From NCBI RefSeq assembly GCF_001445655.1, contig NZ_LNBE01000003.1, forward strand, positions 912,530 to 976,529: 64,000 nucleotides of DNA. Direction: 5' to 3'. Origin of the DNA: Streptomyces roseifaciens (GTDB lineage: Bacteria; Actinomycetota; Actinomycetes; Streptomycetales; Streptomycetaceae). Both the position numbers and the translations under genes were made by a program. Below the pieces are notes generated by a model. The model ran no database searches, was not told where the DNA came from, and saw only the letters and a list, made by a program, of their open reading frames with translations. Positions 1-8,839 of this stretch are shown one piece after another; the first letter of the stretch is position 1, and every line of letters begins with the position of its first letter.

Positions 1-378
1 CCGGCCGACGGCGTCACGCCTGCGGCCGGTGGGGCCGGCGGTGACGCGGCCGCCCCCGGGAAGGCCGTGGCCGGAGGCACCGGGGCCGTGCCCTTGGCGG
101 GCTCTGCCGTTGCCGGTGTGCCCGCCGTCGGTGCGGCTGTCCGCCGCGCAGGCGGTGCCGGAGCGACCGGCGTCCGAGGCGGCGGGGTCGGCCAGGCCGC
201 CGGCCGGTCCGGCTGTGACGGCGCGCCCGCCGACGTCGGGGGAACCGCCGCTCCGGGCGCCGGTCCGGGCGTCGCTCCGAGCGGCGCCGGGGGCCGCCAC
301 GACGTCCCCGGCGGGCGCTCGTCGCGGAATCGGGCGGACGGCCGTCCTCACTGCCGTACCACCGGAGGCGCCCCGTGA
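1..378 (+). CDS. Possible C-terminal tail of an upstream protein (partial)
   Basis: Frame 1 is open from the window edge to a TGA at 376-378, which overlaps the GTG start of the next gene in the GTGA arrangement used throughout this block. The peptide is almost entirely Ala, Gly, Pro, Val and Arg and shows no domain. Frame 2 is also open here, so coding is not certain. If real, it is the low-complexity tail of the first gene of the epimerase operon. It could equally be noncoding high-GC DNA in front of that operon. Confidence 0.3.
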   Translation, partial: PADGVTPAAGGAGGDAAAPGKAVAGGTGAVPLAGSAVAGVPAVGAAVRRAGGAGATGVRGGGVGQAAGRSGCDGAPADVGGTAAPGAGPGVAPSGAGGRHDVPGGRSSRNRADGRPHCRTTGGAP

Positions 379-1544
379 AGACCACCCTGCGCACTGCCCG
401 GCTCCGTCTCGCGGAACCCCTGCGGATCTCCCGGGGCGTCATGGACGCCCGCGACGCCGTCTGGCTGACGGTCGAGCACGGCGGAGTCCGCGGCTTCGGC
501 GAGGCCGTGGCCAGCGCCTACTACGGGCTGGACGCCGGTGCCATCCGGCGGCTGATGTGCCACGCCGCCGTCGGACTCAGCAGGTTCGCGACGCCGGAGA
601 GCGCGCTGGAAGCCGTGGAGGGGGAAACGCTTCTGCCCCGCGACACCCCGCCCGCCGTGGCCGCCGCCGTCGAAGCCGCGCTGCTCGACCTCGCGGGCAA
701 GCGCGCCGGCCTGCCCGTCCACCGCCTCCTGGGCGGCAGCACGGCCGCGCCCGCCGCCGAGACGGCCCGCACCATCGGCATCACCTCCCCCGTACGGGCC
801 GCCCTGACGGCCCGCTGTCTCGCCGACGCCGGGTTCACCGTCCTCAAGATCAAGGGCGGGTCGCCCGACCCCGCCGACGACATCGAGCGCGTACGGGCCG
901 TCCGGCAGGCCGCCCCGCACGCCCGGCTGCTCCTCGACCCCAACGGGGCCTGGACCGTCGCCCGGGCCCGGAAGCTGCTGCCGCGCTTCGCCGCGCTCGG
1001 CGTCGAAGCGGTCGAACAGCCCACCCTCCCCGGCGACCCCGAGGGCCTCGCCCGGCTCGCCGAGACGTCTCCGCTGCCCGTCATCGCCGACGAGGACGCG
1101 GTGAGCCTCGACGACGCCCGCCGGCTCGCGGGCCGCGTCCACGGCGTCAACGTCAAGCTCGCCAAGTGCGGCGGCGTCCACGCCGCCCTGCGGATCGCCG
1201 ACGCCCTGGCCGGCAGCGGCACGGAGCTCATGCTGGGCTGCCTGACCGCCAGTTCGCTCGGCATCGCGCCCGCCGTCCACCTCGCCGACCGGGCGCGCTG
1301 GACCGACCTCGACGGTCACCTGCTGCTCGCCCACGACCCGTGGACCGGCATCGGCGGCCGGGACGGGACCGTGCGGGCCCCGGGCGCCCCCGGCCTGGGC
1401 GTCCGCGCCACCACGCAAAGAACGCAACGTACGCCACGAGGGCGACAGGCGCGACAGGCGCGACAGGCGCAACAAGAGCAACGAGCCCAACAAGCCCAAC
1501 AAGCCCGACGGGGCCAACGAGGCCAAGGAGACCCCGCACCGTGA
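375..1544 (+). CDS. Dipeptide epimerase (enolase superfamily, L-Ala-D/L-Glu epimerase type)
   Basis: The protein has 389 residues. It belongs to the muconate-lactonizing branch of the enolase superfamily, which epimerises the C-terminal residue of dipeptides through two lysines on either side of the substrate. The N-terminal capping domain is followed by the barrel with KIK (K158, K160), the metal ligands in LLLDPNG, VEQP and IADED, and the second catalytic lysine in VKLAK (about K261). The GTG start has GGAGG at 364-368. The last 40 residues are an Arg/Gln/Ala tripeptide-repeat tail that is not part of the fold. Its stop overlaps the MFS start (GTGA). Substrate is unknown; murein dipeptides or a peptide made by or imported by this operon are possible. 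Confidence 0.85.
   Translation: MKTTLRTARLRLAEPLRISRGVMDARDAVWLTVEHGGVRGFGEAVASAYYGLDAGAIRRLMCHAAVGLSRFATPESALEAVEGETLLPRDTPPAVAAAVEAALLDLAGKRAGLPVHRLLGGSTAAPAAETARTIGITSPVRAALTARCLADAGFTVLKIKGGSPDPADDIERVRAVRQAAPHARLLLDPNGAWTVARARKLLPRFAALGVEAVEQPTLPGDPEGLARLAETSPLPVIADEDAVSLDDARRLAGRVHGVNVKLAKCGGVHAALRIADALAGSGTELMLGCLTASSLGIAPAVHLADRARWTDLDGHLLLAHDPWTGIGGRDGTVRAPGAPGLGVRATTQRTQRTPRGRQARQARQAQQEQRAQQAQQARRGQRGQGDPAP
1415..1531 (+). repeat. About 13 tandem 9-bp units in the 3' end of the epimerase gene
   Basis: Nine-base units run from 1415 to 1531. Three are exact copies of GCGACAGGC (1442-1468); the others drift towards CCAACAAGC. Read in frame they give an RQA/QQA tripeptide repeat. The last unit contains the AAGGAG (1525-1530) that serves the MFS start at 1541, so copy number could alter the spacing upstream of that ribosome binding site as well as the tail length. 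Confidence 0.85.
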
Positions 1545-2785
1545 AGACCTGGCACGAAATACGCGGCTTCCCGCTCGCGATCCGCCTCCTCCTCGTCAAC
1601 CAGCTCGGCGTCAACACCGGCTTCTACCTGCTCGTCCCCTACCTCGCCACCCACCTCGGCCAGGATCTCGGCATGTCCGCCGCCGTCATCGGCATCGTCC
1701 TCGGCGTCCGCAACCTCAGCCAGCAGGGTTTGTTCCTCATCGGCGGCTCGGCCGCCGACCGGCTCGGAGCGCGCGGCGTGATCATCGCCGGGTGCGCGCT
1801 GCGCACCGCGGGCTTCGCCCTGTTCGCCCTCGGCGACGGCCTCACCGTGCTGCTCGCCGCATCCGTCCTCAGCGGCCTCGCGGGCGCGCTCTTCAACCCC
1901 GCCGTGCGGACGTACCTCGCCCAGGAGGCGGGGGAGCGGAAGGCGGAGGCCTTCGCCCTGTTCAACGTCTTCGCGACCACCGGCGCGCTCATCGGGCCGC
2001 TGCTCGGCAGCGCGCTCCTCCTCGTCGGCTTCCGGGCCTCCGCGCTCACCGCCGCCGCGATCTTCGCCCTGCTCACCGTCGCCCAGGCGCTCGTCCTGCC
2101 CGCCCGGCCGGCCGCGCCCAGTGGCGGCGGTGTGCTCGCCGACTGGCGCGAAGTCCTCGCCAACCGGGCTTTCCTGGCGTTCTCCCTCGCCATGGTCGGC
2201 ATGTTCACCATGGAGAACCAGCTCTACCTCCTCCTGCCCGACGGAGCCCGCCGCGCCACCGGCTGGGACGGCGCCGCGGGGCTCGTCTTCCTCGCCGGGA
2301 CCCTCGCCAACCTGGGCCTGCAACTGCGCATCACACGGGCCCTGAAGGGCCGCGGCAGCCGGGGGAAGTGGGTCGCGGCCGGACTCGCCCTGATGGGCCT
2401 CGCCTTCCTGCCCCCCATGGCGGTCGCGGGCACCGAGGGGAACGTGCTCGGGCTGCTGCCCGTCCTCGGCGGAGCGCTGCTGCTCTACCTCGGCGTCATG
2501 GTCGCCCAGCCGTTCGTCATGGAGATGATCCCCGGCTTCGGGCGGCCCGGGCTGACCGGCACGTACTTCGGCATCTTCTACGCCGTCTCCGGCATCGCCG
2601 CCGCCCTCGGCAACGCGCTGGTCGGCTGGGCCATGGACACCGGCGGGCGCGACGGGACCCAGTGGCTGCCGTGGGCGTGCTGCCTGGCGCTCGGACTCGT
2701 CTCCGCGGGCGGAGTGGCGTGGCTGCACCGGCTGCGGGCACTCCCGGCGGCGACGGCTCCTCCGACGGCTCCCGCGACGGCCTGA
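1541..2785 (+). CDS. Major facilitator superfamily transporter
   Basis: The protein has 414 residues with about twelve hydrophobic segments and an N-terminal half typical of MFS drug/metabolite exporters. The loop between segments 2 and 3 holds a GGSAADRLGARG sequence resembling MFS motif A (GxxxDRxGR). The GTG at 1541 overlaps the epimerase stop and is preceded by AAGGAG at 1525-1530. The frame is open far upstream, but that part reads through the epimerase gene and is a shadow. Being translationally coupled to an epimerase and close to a methyltransferase and an importer, it probably exports the small product of those enzymes. The substrate is not predictable from sequence. Confidence 0.85.
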   Translation: MKTWHEIRGFPLAIRLLLVNQLGVNTGFYLLVPYLATHLGQDLGMSAAVIGIVLGVRNLSQQGLFLIGGSAADRLGARGVIIAGCALRTAGFALFALGDGLTVLLAASVLSGLAGALFNPAVRTYLAQEAGERKAEAFALFNVFATTGALIGPLLGSALLLVGFRASALTAAAIFALLTVAQALVLPARPAAPSGGGVLADWREVLANRAFLAFSLAMVGMFTMENQLYLLLPDGARRATGWDGAAGLVFLAGTLANLGLQLRITRALKGRGSRGKWVAAGLALMGLAFLPPMAVAGTEGNVLGLLPVLGGALLLYLGVMVAQPFVMEMIPGFGRPGLTGTYFGIFYAVSGIAAALGNALVGWAMDTGGRDGTQWLPWACCLALGLVSAGGVAWLHRLRALPAATAPPTAPATA

Positions 2786-2802
2786 AGGAGCAAGGACCAA
2801 GG

Positions 2803-3582
2803 ATGAACACCCGAAACCTGCTGACCGACCACCCCGAACTCTACGAAGCCCGCTTCCCCGACCCCGAACGGCTCGCCGCCCGCTGGACGGAGGCCACCCT
2901 CGCCGCCCACGGCGCCGGACCACGCGTCCTCGACCTCGGCTGCGGTACGGGGCGGGATGCGGCGTGGCTCCACGGGGCCGGGCGCGAGGTCACCGGCGCC
3001 GACCTCTCCGAAGCCATGCTCGCCCACGCCCGGGCCCGGCACCCCGGCCCCGCGTACCTCCGTGCCGACCTGCGCGGATTCGACCTCGGCGAAGGTGCCT
3101 TCGACGCGGTCGTCTGCCTGGACAGCGCGCTGCTCTACTGCCACACCAACGAGCAGCTCGACGGCCTCCTCGGCTCCTGCCGGCGGGCGCTGCGGCCGGG
3201 AGGCCTGCTCGTCGCCGAGATGCGCAACGGGGCGTTCTTCCTGGGCCGCACGGAGCTGCTGGACGCGCCGACGTCCGGGGAGTTCGCCTGGCGGGGGCGG
3301 ACGTACGCACACGTGACGACGCTGAGCGTCGACCGCGCGGCGCAACTGCTGCGGCGGCGCCGCATCTGGACGACGGACGGTTCCCCGCCGCTCGAACAGC
3401 GCTCGGCGTGGCGCCTGCTGTTCCCCCAGGAACTCCGCTACGCACTGGCCGCGCACGGCTTCGACACCATCTCCCTCCACGACGGCCCGGGCCCCCGCAC
3501 GGAGCCTCCCTGGCGGGAGGGGACCCCACCGTCGATCACGGCCGACGGCGACCGCCTCCACGTGATCGCACGCCGCCTGTAG
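2803..3582 (+). CDS. Class I SAM-dependent methyltransferase
   Basis: The protein has 259 residues. It has the Rossmann SAM-binding motif VLDLGCGTGRDAAWL near residue 45, followed by the acidic GADLSEAM and AVVCLDSALLY motifs, all typical of small-molecule methyltransferases of the Methyltransf_11/25 type. The ATG at 2803 lies 17 bp after the MFS stop with purine-rich AAGGAG and CAAGGA sequences just upstream, so it is likely the third gene of the same operon. It acts in the cytoplasm on an unknown acceptor. The co-transcribed epimerase and exporter suggest the acceptor is a peptide-like metabolite. Confidence 0.85.
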   Translation: MNTRNLLTDHPELYEARFPDPERLAARWTEATLAAHGAGPRVLDLGCGTGRDAAWLHGAGREVTGADLSEAMLAHARARHPGPAYLRADLRGFDLGEGAFDAVVCLDSALLYCHTNEQLDGLLGSCRRALRPGGLLVAEMRNGAFFLGRTELLDAPTSGEFAWRGRTYAHVTTLSVDRAAQLLRRRRIWTTDGSPPLEQRSAWRLLFPQELRYALAAHGFDTISLHDGPGPRTEPPWREGTPPSITADGDRLHVIARRL

Positions 3583-3960
3583 CGCCAGACCGGCCACGAC
3601 CCCGCCCGGCCACGACCCGGCCCGGCACCGCCGGGCTGCACGACGGTGGTTGCCCGCTGCGGCGGCGGTCACGAGGGAGCGGGTTCCGCTGCCACGGCGA
3701 CCGGCACGGTGCCGTGGCCGGGCAGCGCTGTACCGGCCCGGCTGCCGGCCCGGCCGCGCGCGCCGCGAGGCGTTGAGCGCCGGGAACCGCGTGGCCTTCG
3801 CACGCTCCGGCGCCGCCGCTGCGCACCTTCCTATCCGCTGCCACGGCGAGCAACCACGACGTCGTGGTCCGGCGGTCCGTACAGGCCCTGGGCATCCGCC
3901 GTCGGTCCCACCCCCACCCCCACCCCACCCACTCCATTCCCTCACCAGGAGGAACCCTCC
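3583..3960. other. Gene-free interval with inverted repeats and hairpin
   Basis: These 378 bp carry no credible gene. They contain a hairpin with arms CCACGGC (3692-3698) and GCCGTGG (3711-3717), possibly ending the epimerase operon, a large inverted repeat annotated separately, and a pyrimidine-rich C/A run before the AGGAGG of the solute-binding protein. A promoter for the ABC operon is likely here but no convincing -35/-10 pair was found. Confidence 0.6.
3640..3866. repeat. Inverted-repeat-bounded intergenic element (copy 1)
   Basis: The left end (3640-3669, with GTGGTTGCCCGCTGCGGC) is an imperfect inverted copy of the right end (3836-3866). The reverse complement of the right end reads ACGACGTCGTGGTTGCTCGC. 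Related sequence occurs again at 13700-13886 in another intergenic region. This looks like a REP/MITE-type dispersed intergenic repeat. No ORF lies inside. Confidence 0.5.
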
Positions 3961-5532
3961 ATGAACACCCCTCACCCCGGCCTCCGGCGGCGCGGGTTTC
4001 TTGCCGTCGCAGCCGTCGGCGGCATCGGACTCGCCGGCCTGGGCGGCGCCGGGTGCTCACCCGGCACGGGTACCGGTACCGAAACCCGTTCCGGCGCCGC
4101 CCGCAAGGGCGGCCGGCTGCGGGTCGCGTTCGCCGGGGGCGGGGCCGCCGAGACGCTCGATCCGCATCTGGGGAACCTCTTCGCCGACGCGGCCCGGGCC
4201 AAGGCCCTCTTCGACAAGCTCGCCGACTACGGGCCCGATCTGACCGCCAGGCCCCGCCTGGCCGAGCGGTGGGAGGCGAGCGCCGGGCTCGACCGGTGGT
4301 CGGTCACGCTGCGGGATGCCGTGTTCCACGACGGCAGGCCCGTCACCGCCGAGGACGTCCTCTTCAGCTACCGCCGGATCGCCGACCCGAAGAAGGCCTT
4401 CCGGGCCAGGGCGTCCCTGGAACCGATCGACCTGGAGGCCAGCCGGGCCACGGGTCCCCGTACCGTCGAGTTCCGGCTGAAGCGGCCGACGGCCGAATTC
4501 CCGAACGTGCTCGCCGCGTTCGGCGCATACATCGTGCCGAAGGACACCCAGCGCTTCGACGAGCCCGTGGGGTCGGGCCCCTTCCGCCACGTGTCGTTCG
4601 CGCCGGGGCGGTCCGCCCGGTTCCGCCGCAACGACGCCTACTGGGACGGCGCCCCGCACCTGGACGAGCTGGAGTTCGTCGTCGCGAACGAGGAGTCGGC
4701 GCGCGTCAACGCCCTGCTCGGCGGCCAGGTCGACTACGCGCACGAGCTTGCCCCCACCACGGCCCGCGCCCACGAGGGCAAGGGCCGCATCGACATCGTG
4801 CGGCTGCGCAACAGCGCGATGCAGGGCTTCGTGATGAAGACGGACCGGCCCCCGTTCGACGACCCGCGCGTACGGGAGGCGTTCTTCCTCATCGCCGACC
4901 GCGACGAGCTCGTCAAGGGCGCCCTGTCCGGCGCGGGCGAGACCGGCAACGACCTCTTCGGCAAGGGCTACGCCTATTACGCGGCGGGCCTGCCGCAGCG
5001 CCGCCAGGACCTCGACCGGGCCCGGCGCCTGCTGAAGGAGGCCGGGGCCGAGGACCTGAAGGTCACGCTGGACACCTCCCCGGTCGCCGCGGGCTTCACG
5101 GAGGCCGCCGGCATCTTCCGCGACCAGGCCGCGAAGGCGGGCGTCACCGTCGAGGTGCGCGTAGGCAACAAGGACAGCTACTGGAAGGACATCCTCGACC
5201 ACGGCACCTTCGCCAGCTACCGCTCCGGCGCCATGCCCATCGAGTCGCACATCTCCCAGCGGCTGCTGAGCGACTCCACCACCAACGCCACCCACTGGCG
5301 CCGCAAGGACTTCGACGAGCTCTACCGGCGCCTGCAGTCGACCAAGGACGCTCAGGAGCGGGCGGGGCTCTACGAGCGCATGCAGCGCATCCTGCACAGC
5401 GAGGGCGGCTTCCTTGTGTGGGGCTTCGCCGACTGGATCGTCGGCACGTCCCGCCGCGTGCGCGGCGTGGCCCGCGACGCCCCGGCCAACACCCTGGACT
5501 GGGCCCGCTTCGACAAGGTGTGGCTGGCGTGA
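3961..5532 (+). CDS. ABC transporter substrate-binding lipoprotein, family 5 (peptide/nickel type)
   Basis: The protein has 523 residues. The N-terminus combines a twin-arginine-like RRRGF motif, a hydrophobic stretch and a Cys at residue 32 (GGAGC), so it is probably a lipoprotein on the outer face of the membrane. The body has SBP_bac_5 hallmarks: LDPHLGN near residue 65, an AERWEAS/FHDGRPVTAEDVLFSY block and the YWDGAPHLDEL block. The ATG at 3961 is preceded by AGGAGG around 3949. Longer readings upstream lack a ribosome site. Family members bind oligopeptides, opines or metal chelates. It is the first gene of a four-gene importer with four-base overlaps between all members. Confidence 0.9.
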   Translation: MNTPHPGLRRRGFLAVAAVGGIGLAGLGGAGCSPGTGTGTETRSGAARKGGRLRVAFAGGGAAETLDPHLGNLFADAARAKALFDKLADYGPDLTARPRLAERWEASAGLDRWSVTLRDAVFHDGRPVTAEDVLFSYRRIADPKKAFRARASLEPIDLEASRATGPRTVEFRLKRPTAEFPNVLAAFGAYIVPKDTQRFDEPVGSGPFRHVSFAPGRSARFRRNDAYWDGAPHLDELEFVVANEESARVNALLGGQVDYAHELAPTTARAHEGKGRIDIVRLRNSAMQGFVMKTDRPPFDDPRVREAFFLIADRDELVKGALSGAGETGNDLFGKGYAYYAAGLPQRRQDLDRARRLLKEAGAEDLKVTLDTSPVAAGFTEAAGIFRDQAAKAGVTVEVRVGNKDSYWKDILDHGTFASYRSGAMPIESHISQRLLSDSTTNATHWRRKDFDELYRRLQSTKDAQERAGLYERMQRILHSEGGFLVWGFADWIVGTSRRVRGVARDAPANTLDWARFDKVWLA

Positions 5533-6473
5533 GCCGCTGGATCGTCCGCCGGATCCTGCTCGGCGCCGCCCAGACCGCCGCGGTCGTCCTGCTCGTGTTC
5601 GCGCTCACGGAGGCGCTGCCGGGCGACGCGGCCGTGGCCCTCGCCGGCGACGATCCGGACCCGGCCCGCATCGCCGCGATCCGCGAGGCCCTGCACCTCG
5701 ACCGGCCCGCGCACGAACGGCTGGGGGAGTGGGCCGCGGGCCTGCTCCACGGCGACCTGGGGGTGTCGCTCGCCTCGGGCCGCCCGGTGGCGGCGGCGCT
5801 CGCCGAGGGGTTCGGCCCCACGCTGCTGCTGGCCGCGCTCACCCTCGCCCTCCTGATCCCGGCAGGCGTCGGCCTCGGCGTGCTGGCGGCACGCCGCGAG
5901 GGCGGCCCGGTCGACCGGGTGGTCTCGTCGGTGACGCTCGCGGTGTACGCGGTGCCCGAGTTCGCCCTCGGGGTGCTGCTGGTGACTGTCCTCGCCCTGC
6001 GTCTGGGCTGGCTGCCCCCGACCGCTGTCGGCTACGGCACCGACCTGCTCGCCCACCCGGAGGCGCTCGTCCTGCCCGTCCTGGTGCTGCTGTCCCGTCC
6101 GGTGTGCTCGATCAGCCGGCTGGTGCGGGCCGGCATGGTCGAGGCGCTGGCCTCCCCGTACGCGGCGCATGCCCGTCGCTACGGCCTGTCCGGCGCCCGC
6201 GTCCGCTACGCGCACGCCCTGCCCAACGCGGTCGCCCCCGCCGCCCAGCAGCTCGCCCGCACGGTCGACTGGCTGCTGTGCGGGGTGATCGTCGTCGAGG
6301 CGCTGTTCGTGATCCCCGGCCTCGGCACCGTCCTGATGGACGCGGTGGCCGCCCGCGACGTCCCCGTGGTGCAGGGCCTGGCCGTGGTCTTCGGCCTGGT
6401 CGCCGTCGTCCTCAACCTGGCCGCGGACCTGGTCGCCCACCGCTTCGCGCCGCGCGCGGGAGCGGCGGCATGA
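5529..6473 (+). CDS. ABC transporter permease, DppB/OppB type
   Basis: The protein has 314 residues and about six membrane segments. It opens with the typical permease-1 start (SRWIVRRILLG then ALTEALPGDAA) and a large periplasmic loop, and carries the EAA-type coupling loop near ARRYGLSGARVRYAHALPNA. The GTG start overlaps the binding-protein stop (GTGA), and its own stop overlaps the ATG of the next permease (ATGA). It pairs with the second permease to form the transmembrane channel of the peptide/nickel-type importer. Confidence 0.9.
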   Translation: MSRWIVRRILLGAAQTAAVVLLVFALTEALPGDAAVALAGDDPDPARIAAIREALHLDRPAHERLGEWAAGLLHGDLGVSLASGRPVAAALAEGFGPTLLLAALTLALLIPAGVGLGVLAARREGGPVDRVVSSVTLAVYAVPEFALGVLLVTVLALRLGWLPPTAVGYGTDLLAHPEALVLPVLVLLSRPVCSISRLVRAGMVEALASPYAAHARRYGLSGARVRYAHALPNAVAPAAQQLARTVDWLLCGVIVVEALFVIPGLGTVLMDAVAARDVPVVQGLAVVFGLVAVVLNLAADLVAHRFAPRAGAAA

Positions 6474-7303
6474 GGGGCGGGCGTGCGAAGGGTGGGCGTA
6501 TGAGGGCCGGGCGCTTCGCGCTCGGCGCGGTCGTCGCCGGGCTGCCGCTGCTCCTCGCCCTGCTCGGCCCGTGGTGCGCGGGGGAGGCGGGCCCGCGCGG
6601 CACGTCGTTCACGCTCGGCGAAGGGCACTGGCTCGGCACGGACTTCGCCGGCCGGGACGTGTGGCGCCAGGTCCTCCTCGGCGGCCGCTCGGCGGTCCTG
6701 GTGACCCTCGCCGCCACCGCCCTGGCCTACGCCGTGGCCGTGCCCCTCGGCCTGGCCGCGGCGCTCACCCGGCGGGCGTGGCTGGAGGACGTGCTGCTGC
6801 GCCCCCTGGACGTCCTGCTGGCCGTCCCCTCCCTCCTCCTCGTCCTGCTGGTGGCCTCGGTCCGCCCGCCGGGCCCCGCCGGGCTCGCGCTGCTGGCGGC
6901 CCTCGTCAACATCCCCGATGCGGCGCGGATCGTCCGGGCGCGGGCCGCCGAGGTGGCGTCCCGGCCCTCGGTGGAGGCCCTGCGCATGCAGGGCGAGTCG
7001 TGGTGGCGGATCGCGGTCGGGTACGTGGGGCGCTCGATGGCCGGGACCCTCGCCGCCGACGCGGGCGTCCGGCTGACCGGCGTGCTCTACCTCGTGGCCA
7101 CCGCGGCCTTCCTCGGCGTGGGCGCCGGGCCGGACGCCCCCGACTGGGCCGTGATGGTGGACCGCAACCGCACCGGGCTGTTCGTCCAGCCGTGGGCCGT
7201 CGTCGTGCCCGCCGTGCTGGTCGTGGCCCTGTCCGTCGGCACGAACCTGCTGTTCGACGCGGTGCGCAGGGCACCCGCGCGCAAGGAAGGAAGGCACCTG
7301 TGA
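6470..7303 (+). CDS. ABC transporter permease, DppC/OppC type
   Basis: The protein has 277 residues and about five to six membrane segments. It has the LGTDFAGRDVWRQVLLGGR signature typical of the second permease of dipeptide/nickel importers and an EAA loop (VEALRMQGESWWRIAVGYV). The ATG at 6470 overlaps the previous stop. An internal ATG at 6500 would remove a basic ten-residue leader and is an alternative start. The stop overlaps the GTG of the ATPase gene. Confidence 0.9.
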   Translation: MRGGRAKGGRMRAGRFALGAVVAGLPLLLALLGPWCAGEAGPRGTSFTLGEGHWLGTDFAGRDVWRQVLLGGRSAVLVTLAATALAYAVAVPLGLAAALTRRAWLEDVLLRPLDVLLAVPSLLLVLLVASVRPPGPAGLALLAALVNIPDAARIVRARAAEVASRPSVEALRMQGESWWRIAVGYVGRSMAGTLAADAGVRLTGVLYLVATAAFLGVGAGPDAPDWAVMVDRNRTGLFVQPWAVVVPAVLVVALSVGTNLLFDAVRRAPARKEGRHL

Positions 7304-8826
7304 ACGGTCCGGAAGGCCTGGAGGGTCCGGAGGATGCCGTGGCCGAGGTGCGCGGGCTGCGCGTGGTGATGCCCGGTGGGCGGGCGATCGTCGACGGCGT
7401 GAGCCTGACGGCCCGGCCCGGGCGCGTCACCGCCCTCGTCGGCGCGTCCGGCAGCGGGAAGACGACGACGGGCCTCGCGCTGCTGGGCGAGTACCCCCCG
7501 GGCGCGCGCGTCACGGGCGAGGTGCGCGTGGCGCAGGGGCTCGCCGGGTACGTGCCGCAGCACCCCGCGTCCGTCCTCAACCCCGCCCGGCGGGTGAGCG
7601 CCCTCCTGTACGACATCGCCCGCCGCCAGGTCCGCGAACTGCCCCGCGGGGCACGGCGCGAGGCGGCACGCGAGCGGGTCCGGGACGCCCTGCGGGACGC
7701 GCAGCTGCCCGGCCCGGACGAGGTGCTCGCCCGCTACCCGCACCAGCTGTCGGGCGGGCAGCAGCAGCGCGTCGTCCTCGCCCAGGCGCTGCTGCTCGGT
7801 GCACGCGTCGTGGTGGCCGACGAGCCGACGACCGGCCAGGACCCCCGTACGAAGGAACGCGTGGTCACACAGCTTGCGGCGGTGGCCCGCCGGGGCATCG
7901 CCGTGGTCCTCCTCAGCCACGACCTGGACGTCGTCCGCGCCCTGGCGGACGAGGTCCAGGTGATGCGCGACGGAAAGGTGGTGGACCAGGGCACGCCCGA
8001 GGAGATCTGGGCGGGGGCGCCGGGGGACGCGTGGACGCGGGAGCTGCTGCAGGAAGGCGAGTCAGGGGCGGAAGGCTTCGGGACCGGTGACGACGACGGC
8101 GCCGGGGCGCCGGACCGGCCCCCCGTCCTCCAAGCCCGCTCCTTGACCGCCCGCCACCCCGGCGCTCCCGGTGCTCCCGGCGTCCTCCGCGATGTCTCCT
8201 TCTCGGTGCACCCCGGCGAGTGCGTCGCGGTCGTCGGGCCGTCCGGCAGCGGCAAGACCACGCTCGGCCGCTGCCTCGCCGGACTGCACCCCGCCCACGA
8301 GGGCGTCGTCACCCTCGACGGGGCTCCGCTGCCGCGCAGCCTGAGGCGGCGCGGCAGGGCCGAGCTGGCAGCCGTGCAGTACGTCTTCCAGGACGCGCGG
8401 GCCGCCTTCGACGAGCACCGGGCCGTGCTCGGCCAGGTCGCCCGTACGGCGGTGCGGCTGCGCGGCCTCGGCCGGGCCGCGGCCGAGGAGGAGGCCCGGG
8501 CGCTGCTCGCGCGCATGGGGCTCGGCCCGGACCACGCGGGGCGGCGCCCCGGCGAGCTCTCCGGCGGCGAGCTCCAGCGGGCTGCCCTGGCCCGGGCCCT
8601 GCTGGCCCGGCCCCGGGTCCTGATCTGCGACGAGGTCACGTCCGGGCTGGACGCGGTCACCCGGCGGGGGATCCTCGGCCTGCTGACGGAGCTGGTGCGC
8701 GAGCCGGGCGGGCCGGGGCTGGTGCTCATCACCCACGACACCGCGACGGCCGCCGTCGCGGGGCGGACCGTCGTGGTGGAGGCGGGGCGTGTGCGCGAGC
8801 GGGCCGCCCGGTCCCCGGGCTCTTGA
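7300..8826 (+). CDS. Duplicated ABC ATPase (DppD-DppF fusion) of the peptide/nickel importer
   Basis: The protein has 508 residues with two complete nucleotide-binding domains in one chain. Domain 1 has Walker A GASGSGKTT (about 48-56), signature LSGGQQQR and Walker B VVVADEP. Domain 2 has GPSGSGKTT (about 313-321), LSGGELQR and VLICDEV. Family importers normally use two separate ATPases, and a fused form is common in actinobacteria. The GTG start overlaps the permease stop. A short Gly/Asp-rich linker joins the halves. This completes an importer of one binding protein, two permeases and one double ATPase. Confidence 0.92.
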   Translation: MNGPEGLEGPEDAVAEVRGLRVVMPGGRAIVDGVSLTARPGRVTALVGASGSGKTTTGLALLGEYPPGARVTGEVRVAQGLAGYVPQHPASVLNPARRVSALLYDIARRQVRELPRGARREAARERVRDALRDAQLPGPDEVLARYPHQLSGGQQQRVVLAQALLLGARVVVADEPTTGQDPRTKERVVTQLAAVARRGIAVVLLSHDLDVVRALADEVQVMRDGKVVDQGTPEEIWAGAPGDAWTRELLQEGESGAEGFGTGDDDGAGAPDRPPVLQARSLTARHPGAPGAPGVLRDVSFSVHPGECVAVVGPSGSGKTTLGRCLAGLHPAHEGVVTLDGAPLPRSLRRRGRAELAAVQYVFQDARAAFDEHRAVLGQVARTAVRLRGLGRAAAEEEARALLARMGLGPDHAGRRPGELSGGELQRAALARALLARPRVLICDEVTSGLDAVTRRGILGLLTELVREPGGPGLVLITHDTATAAVAGRTVVVEAGRVRERAARSPGS

Positions 8827-8839
8827 CAGCCGGTACGGG

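Noticed and set aside
29..1540. Upstream extension of the MFS gene by 500 codons
   Set aside because: The frame is open but reads through the epimerase gene in the wrong frame; the GTG at 1541 has its own ribosome site.
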